Part shown: piece after piece, positions 35,400-47,600 of the stretch
How the letters are laid out: every line of letters begins with the position of its first letter
How positions within the stretch are numbered: the stretch's first letter is position 1
Source of the DNA: Amyelois transitella
Taxonomy: Eukaryota > Arthropoda > Insecta > Lepidoptera > Pyralidae
Direction: 5' to 3'
Assembly (NCBI RefSeq): GCF_032362555.1
Contig: NC_083524.1
Coordinates: forward strand, 9,410,001 to 9,474,000
DNA: 64,000 nt
The notes under the pieces: generated by a model
Seen by the model: only the letters and a program-made list of their open reading frames with translations
Database searches by the model: none
Told to the model about the DNA's origin: nothing
Position numbers and translations under genes: made by a program

Positions 35400-37052
35400 A
35401 TGGAGACCGTGTACCCTGCGTCTGCGTCGGCGCTGGCGCGCGGGCGTCGTCTGCGGCGCGCCGACCCGCGCTCGCGGCACCGCACTACGCCCGTCACTTT
35501 CGCAGAGATCAAGGTGAGTAAGTCTCGTCTCGCACAACTCTATATTGAGAGTGAAAGTAGTTACGTTATGCGCGTTTACATTATAGTAATTTCTATTGAT
35601 ATTATTATATTTCGTGTTGGGGAATGGTTGCCATACCGACCTTTGTGGCGCAGCGGTAGTGCGCTTGTCGGTGGAGTCAGTGGTCCCGGGTTCGAATCCC
35701 GGCCAGAGTATGCTAAGAAACGAACTTTCTTTGATTGGCCTGGGTCTTGCATGTTTATCTTTTATATATCTATTTATATAGTATCTTTAAGTCGGTAACA
35801 CAAGTTTCGAACTTACTTCGAGGCTTATTCAGTCTGTGTAATATCTGCCCTGTATACCATATAATATATTACCGTATATATTTATATACCTTACTTATTT
35901 ACCTATAGGTACGTGTAAAATATTTTTGTCTGATTAATTTGAACTGTGAATTTCGATATGAAAATATGCTCCACGTTGCTCTCATTCCAGTTTGGAGCTG
36001 CCCTAATAAACTGTCTTTTTTACTCTGTAAGTATTTGTGCGGGACACGGGTTTATTGGAGGACGCGCTCTGTACTGTTATTTCCCGTTATATTCAATTTG
36101 GAATTCAAGACATAAATAACTCGCGGAGCAACCCTGCAGCCCTTTCGGCTATATATACGGAATTAGGTGGTTCCAGAAAAGTCCCTCTGAATCCAGTATT
36201 TTCATTCTAGAGCTAAATAGTGATTTCGAACTACTTATACTGATTTTTCTTAAAAGCTGTGGAGGAAATATCGGAGCGAGTAGCCATATCATTTAGTAAT
36301 ATCGAATTTATCGAAGTAGACGTTACGTCGTAGGTCTAACATTATTACGTAGATGGCGGCATTATCTGCTGTACTTTTTACGGTATTTGCGCGTTAAATC
36401 GTTTTATGTCACTAGCTAAAAGATGGCGTGGACTGTTCTGTTAGAAAATTTTATTATAATTTTGAGTCGTCGCGTACAGTATTTATAAAACGTATAAGGA
36501 ACTTCATAAATAAACACCTGGCTAGTTTAGGAGTCTGCCATAAAGCGCATAGCGAAACGAACTATCCCAGCACCACCTATGGCTCTACCAACCTTCCGGT
36601 TATACAGCCAAGTCATGGAAGGAATGCGCTGCTCTCTTCCGGCGACCTCCTTCTTGACTCCCTACAAAATCTTTATAGTCTCTTTTAGTTGTGTGTTACT
36701 CACCCACTATTCTAGTTGGGCTGACGATACATGAGCGAAACGAACCTTAGGACTATTTGAATTCAAAATATTATTAACTTGATTTCAGGAAGTAGACGAG
36801 GAGAACGAGGACGCATTAGCGTCGGCAGCGGCGAGCGAGGAGCGGCGTCGGCGGCCAGACTTGCTTGACGAGCCGCTCGGCCGGCAGTTCGCAGAGTTCC
36901 GCGCGCGGCGAGCGCGGCGGGCGCGCCGGGAGCGGGACGAACTGCGCGAGCGCGACGCGGAGGAGGCGCCGGCCCCAGCGCCGCTCGCCAGCACGGCGCG
37001 CGCGGGCAGCGAGCCGGCGGGGCTGCATCAGTCTCCGCCGCACGACACCTGA
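35400..37052 (+). CDS. Unrecognised small basic/acidic protein (2 coding exons, 125 aa)
   Basis: Exon 35400-35513 starts at an ATG with an in-frame TAG 18 bases upstream and ends GAGATCAAG|GTGAGT. Exon 36789-37052 follows a TTTCAG acceptor and ends at TGA 37050-37052; both joins are phase 0. The N-terminus is Arg/Ala-rich and ends RTTPVTFAEIK. The second exon starts EVDEENEDALASAA, has PDLLDEPLGRQFAEF, then a charged helix of alternating Arg and Glu clusters (RARRARRERDELRERD), and a Pro/Ala tail. No signal peptide or membrane segment. A run of high-GC coding sequence, two good splice sites and a polyadenylation signal 170 bp on argue that it is real. Function unknown; possibly nuclear or RNA-associated on charge alone. 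Confidence 0.55.
35634..35855 (+). repeat. tRNA-derived SINE, full-length copy
   Basis: CTTTGTGGCGCAGCGGTAGT (A box) and CCCGGGTTCGAATCCCGG (B box) form the head. The body GATTGGCCTGGGTCTTGCAT and tail AAGTTTCGAACTTACTTCGA match the reverse copy at 42031-42257. It lies in the intron of the unknown small gene. Confidence 0.85.
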
Positions 37053-37221
37053 CTGCCGCCTCCGACTGCTGCAGGTCCCAGGGACCGGACTAGTTTATTG
37101 TCGTTACCGAGCTGAGGGCTCACTGAAATGAGGGAATTCGCGAGAGAAACATCTCGAAAAATATTTATAATTTACCCTATTGAGTTGTTAACTATACCTA
37201 CTACTAAAATAGTTACCTAAC

Positions 37222-37227
37222 AATAAA
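37222..37227 (+). terminator. Polyadenylation signal of the unknown small gene
   Basis: AATAAA 170 bp downstream of the TGA at 37052, in AT-rich sequence. Confidence 0.6.
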
Positions 37228-37434
37228 TTGAAAATCATGAAACAGTTAAGTAAATTTTAATCGTAGCCGTGACGTGGTTGTGGAAAGATGGTTCTATTGG
37301 AACACGATTGAATCCTTGGTGGTTATGTACAGTAACATAATCAAGAGTTTTGATAACTAAGGGTTAAGGGTTGGTTTGGATAAGATGTCTGAATTGCGAA
37401 ATTAATGAAAAACACAATGAGTTTGGCAATCTCT

Positions 37435-37440
37435 TTTATT
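37435..37440 (-). terminator. Candidate polyadenylation signal of the LGR2 gene
   Basis: TTTATT here reads AATAAA on the minus strand, 1.2 kb after the receptor stop at 38648. The intervening 37441-38647 is AT-rich with no coding sequence I can support and would be the 3' UTR. Other candidates nearer the stop were not ruled out. Confidence 0.4.
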
Positions 37441-38647
37441 GCATTTTACAATAAATTAAATAAATAACACTCTCGTTCACACGTCTGTCTGACTTTCATA
37501 AATATATTTCTATGTACACTTAGGTTAATCTATCGTAGGTTCATAACAAACAATTACTTTAAAACAATAATATTAACTAGGGTTATCGTACAGGGATACT
37601 TTGGCGACGTCTTTTATATAATACAGCTATTTATTATATTAAGGTTATTAATTGTCAGTACCGCGATGAAGAGATCTTAGTCGTTCAGCTTTGAAAATAA
37701 AGGCACCTTTAAGTCACTGCAAGTGATAATATCAGCCCTAAAGTCATTCGTTTTTATAATCTTATTGCACTTATTATTTTAGAGTAACCATTACCTAAGC
37801 TAAGTCAATTTTTTAACACATTTGTAGATTTTGTATTATGGCGAAAAACTTAAATGGAGGCTATTAAAAGTTAGCCTTGCCGTATGTAAAACAAGGAAAA
37901 GCTTTTGTAGCAAGATTGAGCATTACTTATCTACTTTTATAATTTGAATATTTATGTAGGATCTAGTCGTCGCCTCACCCCCGTACTTTATATAGATTGT
38001 ACTTCTACGTGTAGTGTTAACTTTCGTTGCTTACGTGTTAATAACAACTACGTCGAATACTCATCGGTTGCCCAGGGCTAGGCCTGCAAACACGTGGTAA
38101 CATTGTAACAATTGTTCTCGAAAATATACAATATCACTTAGAAATACGTACACAGTACGATCTGCACCTATGTATAAATAATTATTATAAATATAATTAT
38201 AGTCAATACCAATGTTTTATAAATAACCTTATATAAAAATTTTCTAAATAAATATTTTGTTACAATAATACTTGACTTTGTATTCCTTATATTTAATTGT
38301 CATGAATTTAATACTGTAGGTACAAAAATCTACAGCGACTTCTGCAAGGGGCACCCGGCAGATCACTCTTTCATTCATCAAACGTAAATATTTATAGGGA
38401 ACGTCTGCTTGGACGCGAGTATGAGCCACCGAGAGCGCCGACATCCGGGCCATGTCGCGGCAATCTGCTGGGAGCTTCCTTAAAAGTAGTTTAGACATTG
38501 CAATGTTTATTTCGGTTTATCAACCCGCAAAATGCGGGTCGTTGGGGATCTACTGGACGGCTCGGTAAGACACTCCTTGCGGTCCGGCAAGAGCCGGATA
38601 GCCGGCGACAGCGGCGGGGTGAGGATCAGTCTTCGCGATGGCATCGT

Positions 38648-41600
38648 TTATGCGGGGCACCGGTCCGGCTCGTCCGGTGGCTGCTCCGGCTCGGCGGCAG
38701 ACGGAATCGTCTGCAGGTGTCGCGGGGCCAGCGCCGGAACCGCTGGGCTAGTTACGGTAGAGCGGCCGGCGGCGGCCGGGGAGCCGGGCGGCTCGTCCGC
38801 CGTGACGGCCGCCTGGCGAGCTAGCCGCGGTCGCGCCGCCGCCGCGCTGCCTCCGGACCGAGACGTGCGCCACGTGCCCGTCGACGCGGTCGCGTTCGAG
38901 CCCGATGAGTCGTTACGTGACGACGACAGGTTCGAGTCTTGCGACGTCTTCCGCGCCACGAGCCACGAGGCAGCGCGGCGAGGCGGGGGCGGACGCCCGT
39001 ACGCGCGCCACGAGTCTGACCGCGACGACGAGAACTCCACCGAGGAGGACACGGAGCCGGTGCGCGCGGGCGCAGCGGGCGGCAGGCGGGGCGCGGGCGC
39101 GGGGGCGGGGTCGGCGCGGCGTCCGCAGGCTCGCAGCCACCGCATGAGGCGCTCGTGGCGGGCGCGGCGCGGCGGCGCGGGCCCGGCGGCCGTGCCGACG
39201 CTGGCGCCGCCCTCGGAGGCGGTGGCGGGCGGCAGCAGCCGGCGACAGGCGCACGCGGCGCCGTGGTGACCCCGCGAGGAGCGCTCGGCGAGGCTGTTGG
39301 TGTTGGCGGGCGTCTGCCGATTGCTGAAGTTGGAAGAGTGCCGGCAGCGGCCGATGCCGCGCGTCACGCGAGACTCCTCGATCGCTTTACATACGAGTGC
39401 GCAGTCCTTTTTGAATTGTTTAGTTAGAATCGCGTAGAGAAAAGGGTTACAACAGGAGTTTAGGGGCAAAACGAATACTGTGAACACTTTCGCCTCTTCC
39501 AGAGAGACCAGTTGCGCACCGAACGCTGCAGTGAGCGCAAAGAATGCGATCGGCGACCAACACAGGAAGTCCGTGAAAACGAGCAGAGCCATGCGTTTCG
39601 CGATGCGGGAGTCGTTGGAGTTCCACGCCTGCGAGCCGCGAATGGCGCAGTACATCTTGAGGTAGCAGCCCAGCAGCACGAGAAAGGCGACTCCGTTGAT
39701 GACCAGCAACGCGACGACGTAACCTAGTGCGACCGGCGTGGAGGTTTCGAAGGGCAAGCACACGGCGAACTTGCGGTAGTCCGACACGCCGAGCAGCGGC
39801 AGCGCGGCCGCTATCAGGCTGAAGGCCCAGCCGGCCGCCATCACTACCGCAGCGTGACGTAAAGACAGGCGCTTATTGAGATGCATTGCGTGCGTGATAG
39901 CGTAGTTGCGCTCCAACGTGATGACGGCCAGCGTGTACACGGACAACTCGGAGGACAGCACGCCCAGAAAGCCGGCTAGCCGGCAGCCGCCCGACATCTG
40001 CCAGGCGATGGCGTGCGCGCGGAACTCGCCGAGCGTGCCCGCGTCCACCACAGCCAGGAAGCCGAGGTACACGCCCATGAAGAAGTCTGCGGCCGCCAGG
40101 TTGGTGACGAGGAAGCGCGGTACGTCGATGCGGCTGCGGCTGAACACCAGCACGAACACCACCGTGCCGTTGCCGAGCAGCGCCAGCAGGAACACCGCCC
40201 ACACGCCGCACCGCAACGTCCACCAGTCAAACAAGTCCACGCAGGGTAGGAAGGGACCTGCCGGACAATGACAGCAAAATGTAATTACATTAACATTAAG
40301 ACACTTTGATCTGGCTGGCTTACTGGCTGCGTATCCACTCACCCGGCATGGGCAGGCAGTGCACGCGGCGCGCGTCCCCGCGCAGGTCCAGCGCGCGCTG
40401 CGCCCCCGCCGCGCCGCCCCACAGCGCGCCGCCCGCGCCCATGTTCGCGCTGCCGGACGCATTTACTGTAATCATGAAAACGGTTTAATGCTCAAAATTT
40501 AAGTAGAAAGTTTTAAGAGAATCCATTTTGGTTTTGAGGTTGAATCCCTGTTAAATATAGTAATATTGATTGCAAATTGATAGATAACCTTATTAGACTA
40601 AAAAGAAAATAATAATAAGGAAAGACTTGAAATGTGCATATAATTCTTGCATCGTAATTGTGCAACTCGTCGTTTCGCCTGAAGCCAAGTTGGCAGAGCA
40701 CTCACGGTAGTGAGGCCAGATGTCGGTGAGGTTGGCCCAGGCGGCGAGGTCGACGTGCTGCGGCGGCACCAGCACGAAGTCCGTCAGCCGCTCCTCCTCC
40801 GCGCGCGCCCCCCCCTCCGCCTCCATCAGAGGCAGGAACGCGCAGCAGTGGTAGGCGTACGACAGCACCAGTGTCTGGGGACATCGACCAAAAATAATCA
40901 CTGAGAAACCAATTGTTTTTGGCGCTTAATCAACAAGCAAAATGAGAGATGATCCAAGCCCAACCGAAAACGCGATAGGGTTATTGAGAAACATACTAGA
41001 GCTTGAAAAATCGCGTTTCATATTTAAGGACATATTTTTTAACCCTCTATTTTTTTCCAATTATTTGGAGCGAGAGTCGACGAACGAGAGAGTTGAAATG
41101 CGATTTACCAGACGACCTGTATAGTATAAATTGTTATATCATCAAAACTTATAAGATTTCACTTAGCAAGTTCATAGCGCTGATCTATCGGCAAGTATTT
41201 TGAATAGAAAATTAAACCTGTATTCTGTTGTCATCATTGCTTGTTCAATTTTGTTTGGATCAAACATATGATTAGGTACTTAACATAAAGTTAAACGCTA
41301 TCTATCGATTGCCCGACAAATTACCTGTATCCTGGGGAAAAGCTCCGGCGGGTGGAAATGTCTCAGATGCGGGTTGTTGTGTGCCTTCAGGTGGAGCAGC
41401 TTCTGCAGCCCGCTGGCCGGCAGCCACGGGAACTGGTTGTTGCCCACGTTCCTGTGGAAATGCCACAGATAGTAGGTACACCGGTTCGCGTGATCCGATT
41501 CACTAGGAACAAAAAATATTAAACCAATCTGTGGGGACGTTATTGGACCCAATTTTTCCATCATAGTTTATAGCTGTCACTAGATGGCACTCGTCTTATT

Positions 41601-44600
41601 AGATCTATTGTAGAGATAGTTCTTCTTAACTTGAACGAAAGCAAGTACTGGATATAAGTATATGAAAGCCAACAAACGTACGTCCGTTTTACAATGAGTA
41701 ATCTCTGAATACAGTTCCTGCGGGAATTTCAAGAAATTCTCTTTAGTGCAATTATAAAATTACAATATCTACCACTACTTAGCTGTCAGTCTGTGTCCTC
41801 TTTAAATATTAAAAGAGAAGAAGAAAAATAAGTTTTAGGCGATGGGCTAGCAACCTGTCGCTATTTGAATCTCAATTCTATAATTAACCCATACAGCTGA
41901 ACGTGGCCTTTCAGTCTTTTGATGACTGTTGGCTCCGTCTATCCCGCAAGGGATATAGATGTGATTATATGTTACATTATGAAATAAATACGTTATACAA
42001 AAAAAAAAAAAAAAAAAAAAAATATATACGGGACAAATTACACTGATTGAGTTAGCCTCGAAGTAAGTTCGAAACTTGTGTTACGAGATACTAACTCAAC
42101 GATACTATATTTTATAATAAATACTTATATAGATAAACATCCAAGACCCAGGACAATCAGAAAAAGTTCTTTTCTCATCATGCCTTGACCGGGATTCGAA
42201 CCCGGGACCTCCGGTGTCACAGACAAGCGTACTACCGCTGAGCCACAGAGGCCGTCGATACACTCACAAGTCTTCCAGGTTAGAGATGGGTTCGAACGCC
42301 TCCATGTCGATATGTTCAATCTCATTCTCCTCCAAGTTTCTGAAAATAATAACAATTCACTAACTAACAACTATGAAGTTTAGAAGATACGATCGAAATA
42401 TAAATTTGGCTTTTTGTAATTTTAGCTACCAACCTGTCACTAACACTGAGCTAACATTAGCCCTCGAGCCTTGCCTTCCCCGTATGAGATAAAGACGTAC
42501 AATTTATAAGGACTCTGGGCTCTTTTACAGAACCAGAAAGCTTTTTGGTACTAGGAAAAGATGTCTTAAAGAGTTGGTAGGTACAAACCACAAATCACAG
42601 ACAGTACAAATTTCAACATTAGATGGAGATCGCAAACTTCGGATCAATGCTCGTTATTAATAACGCTTCAAGACACAGACTCGTGTTTACGCTACATTTA
42701 ATTAACTAGATATGAACAACAAACAACGCCAGTCTAAAATTAATAATTAAAGTTTCGCCATAAGAATAAACACACCACCCACACGGAACAGTCACGCTAT
42801 TTCCTTCAGTTTTTTATATTTAATTTTTCTCAAGCTTTGAGTGCATTTTTTAATTTTGGAAAAACAAAAACTTGAAATCCTGCTTAAATGGGATTAGAGT
42901 TTATAAGCGCTGAACTATTGCAAAGCCGCCAACAGCCCCCACTCCCCTCATTCACCCCCTCCCCCACTTGCCAACTTTTTCCAATTAACCGGACCACTTG
43001 GCGGCATCGTTTCCATCTTTGCATATCTAATTGAGAATCTTGAGACCTTCGAGAGAGGAGAGGGGGGAGGGGATCCCGATAACGAGCACTCGATGTCGTT
43101 TTAATATTGGTATTGGTATTGGCGGCCGGCGCCGTGGGAATAGGGTTACCAGGATACTTGTGCGAAATACGAATAAATCATTAACAAAGTTGCGAAATCT
43201 TGATTTGGTATGTTTGTTAGCTTTAGCCACAAATCAATAAGTATGGCAATGAGTTTTAAGTGTGTCGCTTAACTTCAAAGTCGGATAAATCCACTCTACA
43301 CTTTTAGAAGATATTCAGAAAACAGTGATAATAATATACACACTTTGATTTCTAAGGCAATTTTTATTTTAAAATGGCAACAATAGTTGATAAAACCGTC
43401 CCTTTCATCAATTATAATAATTGATCAATTCGTCTTTGCAAAAATTTAATTTTAAGATTGGATCTACCCATATTCGATATAATGGAATGCATTTTATCCA
43501 TCTTTGAAAAAACTTATGATGGATTTATATTATTTTGATTTAACCTGTCTGGATTTAACTAGATTTAAAAAAATACGACCCGAGCTAGGGATGTGCTCAA
43601 TGTGCTCATGACGATATCACGGTAAATTATCAAGGGTCAAACGTGTTAGCTAACTGAATAGAAAGAAAAATAACATAACTAGGACAAACCATTTTTCTAT
43701 TAAAAAAAGGTGTGACAAAATTGATTAAAAACGAAGTTTTTTTTTTATAAGAGTGAGTAACTAAATAAATTATTTTAAACAAAACTTAATACTTCTTCTG
43801 AATCATCTTCTGCAATCTCTTCTACGAGCGTTGGTCGCCCTATCACATTTTCACTGTTGAGCATATTTTTATAATAGTTTAACTGCGGCAACGAAGCCGA
43901 ATCTTGTCCAAAGTGAGTTTTCAGCAATTCTCTGGACAATAACTTATACCGATAGTCCTGTATACCTACTAAAAGATCGGAGAGGTCGTATGTAAAACAA
44001 AACTTGTTACATATTTCGTCACATCCAAATTATTCTGTAATAGTAGAATAACAATAGTAACTGTAGATAATTGAGTCGATAATGGCTAGCCACATCACTA
44101 GCGCTGTCTGAAGATTTAAAATAACGCTTGCATACGTATTACAAATTTACCGAATTTTCGCTCTTTCCTCTTTCTTACGGCGAGTTTTTATATTAGGCCG
44201 TTTACGGGCATTACTGGGTGACAACATTTTAATAGAATTATCCATGGAAACGAAGTAATTACCCAAAATAAATAATAAAACACGGGAGCGCAAGTTGTTA
44301 AAAGTCGTAAACTTTACGTCAACTGTCGGACATATTGGATAAAAGCAATGCGTTGATTGGTCGTCATGGATATACCATCATTTGAAAAAAAATGGACAGT
44401 GGATGTATCTGGTTTTCATAAAATGATATGACTTTGACTCTTAATTTCTCACAAACTATCCGGATTTATACACAACTGACAAAATAGATTCAAAGCTTGT
44501 GTTTTTTTCTTTTTAACGATACCAAAATCTTAAAAATCTTTGAAGATGGATTTATCCAAGTTTGAAGTTATGCGACACAAGTATCATGTTATATTTAAAC

Positions 44601-47600
44601 GAAAATTTACTAAAAGGGGAACCTAGATAAATAAACCTTAACCGATTCGGAAAGCTCCAATCGAATGTCGTCTAAAGCTATTCAAAATAAATTATGAAAT
44701 AAACGTACTATTTACTTATGAAGAGAGTTATAAAAATGAATTTATTAATCCTGGCAGTTTTAATAAGGATAATGAGAAACTCTTATCAAAATATTGCATT
44801 GTCATCGGTCCTTGATATGTGTGCAAAGTTCCAAGTTGATCAGACGTTTAGAAATCAGTGAAAATTAAACTCAAAGATTCCGTTACATACATACATACAT
44901 ACATACAACCCAAGCTAATAAAAGCGTAGTAAAAAGACAGTGCTTGAAGTTGGGTGTTCCCTTAGATTTTTTCAGATTTCTCTACTTATGTGTTAGCAAT
45001 TCAATATTATTCTCCTAATTAATATCTTGATCGATCATACTTTGGGGCTAGCTTTCCTTCTTCCTTTTGGCTTTTAGTCCTTGTTGCATCTGACCTTGAA
45101 TGCCTTTGACCATGGATCCTGGATTGGGTGAGTCAGGTTTTTAGACGAAGCGACTCGCATCTGACATCCGCAACCATTGCAGATAAACCTAACCCGTATT
45201 GGATTGGTCATGGCTACATCCAGTTGCCTGAATGTGCAGGTTCCTCAAGATGTTTTCCCTCGCCGTAAGACTTTGGGGCTACCTAATGTGTGTGAGTTGT
45301 TCCTGCAACAGTGTGGTCACTCACAGCACTTGCAGGCGCGGCGTGTGGCGGAAGGCGTCCCGCGGCAGCGCGCGCAGGCGGTTGCGCGCCAGCAGCAGGT
45401 CGTGCAGGCGCGCCAGCCCGCGCAGCGCCTCGCCGCCCAGCCAAGAGATCTGGTTGTCCGACAGCTCGCTGGAGCAAATACGTGATGGTATATTATCTTA
45501 TCTTTCATCCGATGTCGTTCTTTCAGTTTTGGAAACAAAAGTCATGTTCATCTTCTGGATCCTCATCTTTTATTCACACATCATTTAATATACAATTAAC
45601 TTGGTAGTTAACATGAAATCAAGTGACTTGATTGGCAAGCGATAGATAATAGTAGAAAATGTAGTGGACTTACAGCACGCGCAGCTCCGCGCACGCGCGC
45701 AGCTCGGGCACGCGCTCCAGCTGGTTGCCCTTCACGTCCCTGCAACGCGGAGACACTTCTAAGTTAATTCCTTTAGGTCGTCCTAACTGAAAGTCAATTC
45801 TTAAGTGACAACTTTTGACTATGCCATCTCTAACTTAGATCACCTCGAAGTGTCTCCGGCGGTGTAGATTGATGTTGAAGCGATTTAAGTTAGAGATGAT
45901 ATAGTCAAAACCTACGAACAAACGGTTATCTTCAGCCGCCTAGACTAGGGAGTGAGCGATACAGAAGTAAATCACGCTAAGGAAATTTTGTACATACATA
46001 CATAAATATAATCACGTCTATATCCCTTGTGGGGTAGACAGAGCCAACAGTCGTTAAAATATTGATAGGCCACGTTCAGCTGTTTGGCTGACAGATTTGA
46101 GATACAAATAGTAATATGTTGTAAGCCCATCAGCCTAAATGAAGAATCCTGAGTTTATAAGCCTATTACTTAGTCGCCTAGGATCAACCGGCACGAATAA
46201 TCGGAAGGTTCCTAGAACCAACGGTGGTGTTCCCACTAACACCCGGCTCTAGGAACACGCTAAGCAAGACAGTTTGGTTTTTTATAATAAAGCGTCGTCG
46301 ATTTCAAGCTACTGGTGCCGCCGATTTAAGTGTGTAGACACCTTTAGATTAATGACCCGCAACATTTGAGACGTGCTTGCCAGACAGCACTAACGATTAC
46401 AAAATCAATACAAGATAAATACCGCAGTCATTGTAATGGCTATGTGAGTGGATCTCCGACCGCTTAGATAAGGTCTAATTCTAAACAAAATCACATTACA
46501 CAAAGAAAGATTAAAAATATGTATCTTCATTAAACATACATTCACATTTTAATTCTTATCCGATATTTGATGGCCATGATAAACTGGCTTAATTTTATTT
46601 TAAAGGTTGACTTTTACAATCTGCAGAAAGTGAGGCATTTTATAATTTTCTTCGCTGAAAGATTTCTCATATTTTTTTATTTACGTGTCGTGACGAGAAA
46701 TAAAAGCGGATTGTCCACACCGCAAATTCATTAGAAGCCCACTGACACAGATTCGCGAAATTAAACACTGCAACTAGTTTTTCTGCGCCGCATCTCTCTG
46801 TGGCCCGTTTGAAGTTCACAAACATCGTAAATCATGAGGATGGCGATGTGAGACAGCGGCGCCCCGCAACATTAGCAGTCGAGATGAGTCGCCAAACTTG
46901 AGGCTAACCTTGATTCACGTGTGTCTATTGTGTTTGTCATAATTAATAAAGACTTTCTAAAGATGAAATGATATTTTTACCTATAACACCTGCACGGTTG
47001 GGTCTCTAACCCATGATTTTACGCTGAAATTTTTTATTTAAAGTTGAAGTTGTTGATGAAGTGAGTAATTGCTTCCCATCTGTTTTTCGTACATACATAC
47101 ATATAATCACGTCTACATCCCTTGTGGAGAAGAATCCAAGTTAAAAAGCCCTTTTGCGACATCCATGAGAACGAGATAGAGCTCTATTCTATTTTTTTTA
47201 TTAGTGCCGGGAACCACACGGCACACTGTTATTCTTAACGGACCAATTTACCCAGATCTCATTCTGAAAACTAGTGTAGCCTATTTAGGAATCTCGAACT
47301 GTAATTACTCAGTCCGAGTACTTCTGTAAGCGCAAGTAGGTTAAGTAGGTCCGCTCGAGTACATTCAGCTGCGGGATTTGAAATCAAAATGTGGGGATTA
47401 GCGTCCAGGTGGCGCGGGATTAGCGACGGTTCATGCTAATGACGCATCCACCGCCGCCGCTGTTGACTTATGAATGTTATGCTTTTACGCAATTATTATG
47501 GTAATCTCTGGATTTTCCAACTTATTGGTTTCGTGACCTCTTCCTGAACGAGAACTCACTGGCCAATGACCTTTGGCGATTTTTGTATGTATCTGTAGTT

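Noticed and set aside
35363..35513. Alternative frame (starting YYSVKSQAVV) through the first exon of the unknown gene
   Set aside because: Open over the exon, but it leaves in phase 1 and reads into a TGA in the next exon, whereas the ATG-started frame continues cleanly.
38532..39269. 245-residue plus-strand frame and other long frames antisense to the LGR2 tail
   Set aside because: They are mirror frames of GC-rich coding sequence. The minus frame continues seamlessly from the seven-helix domain, and the plus frame has no recognisable motif.
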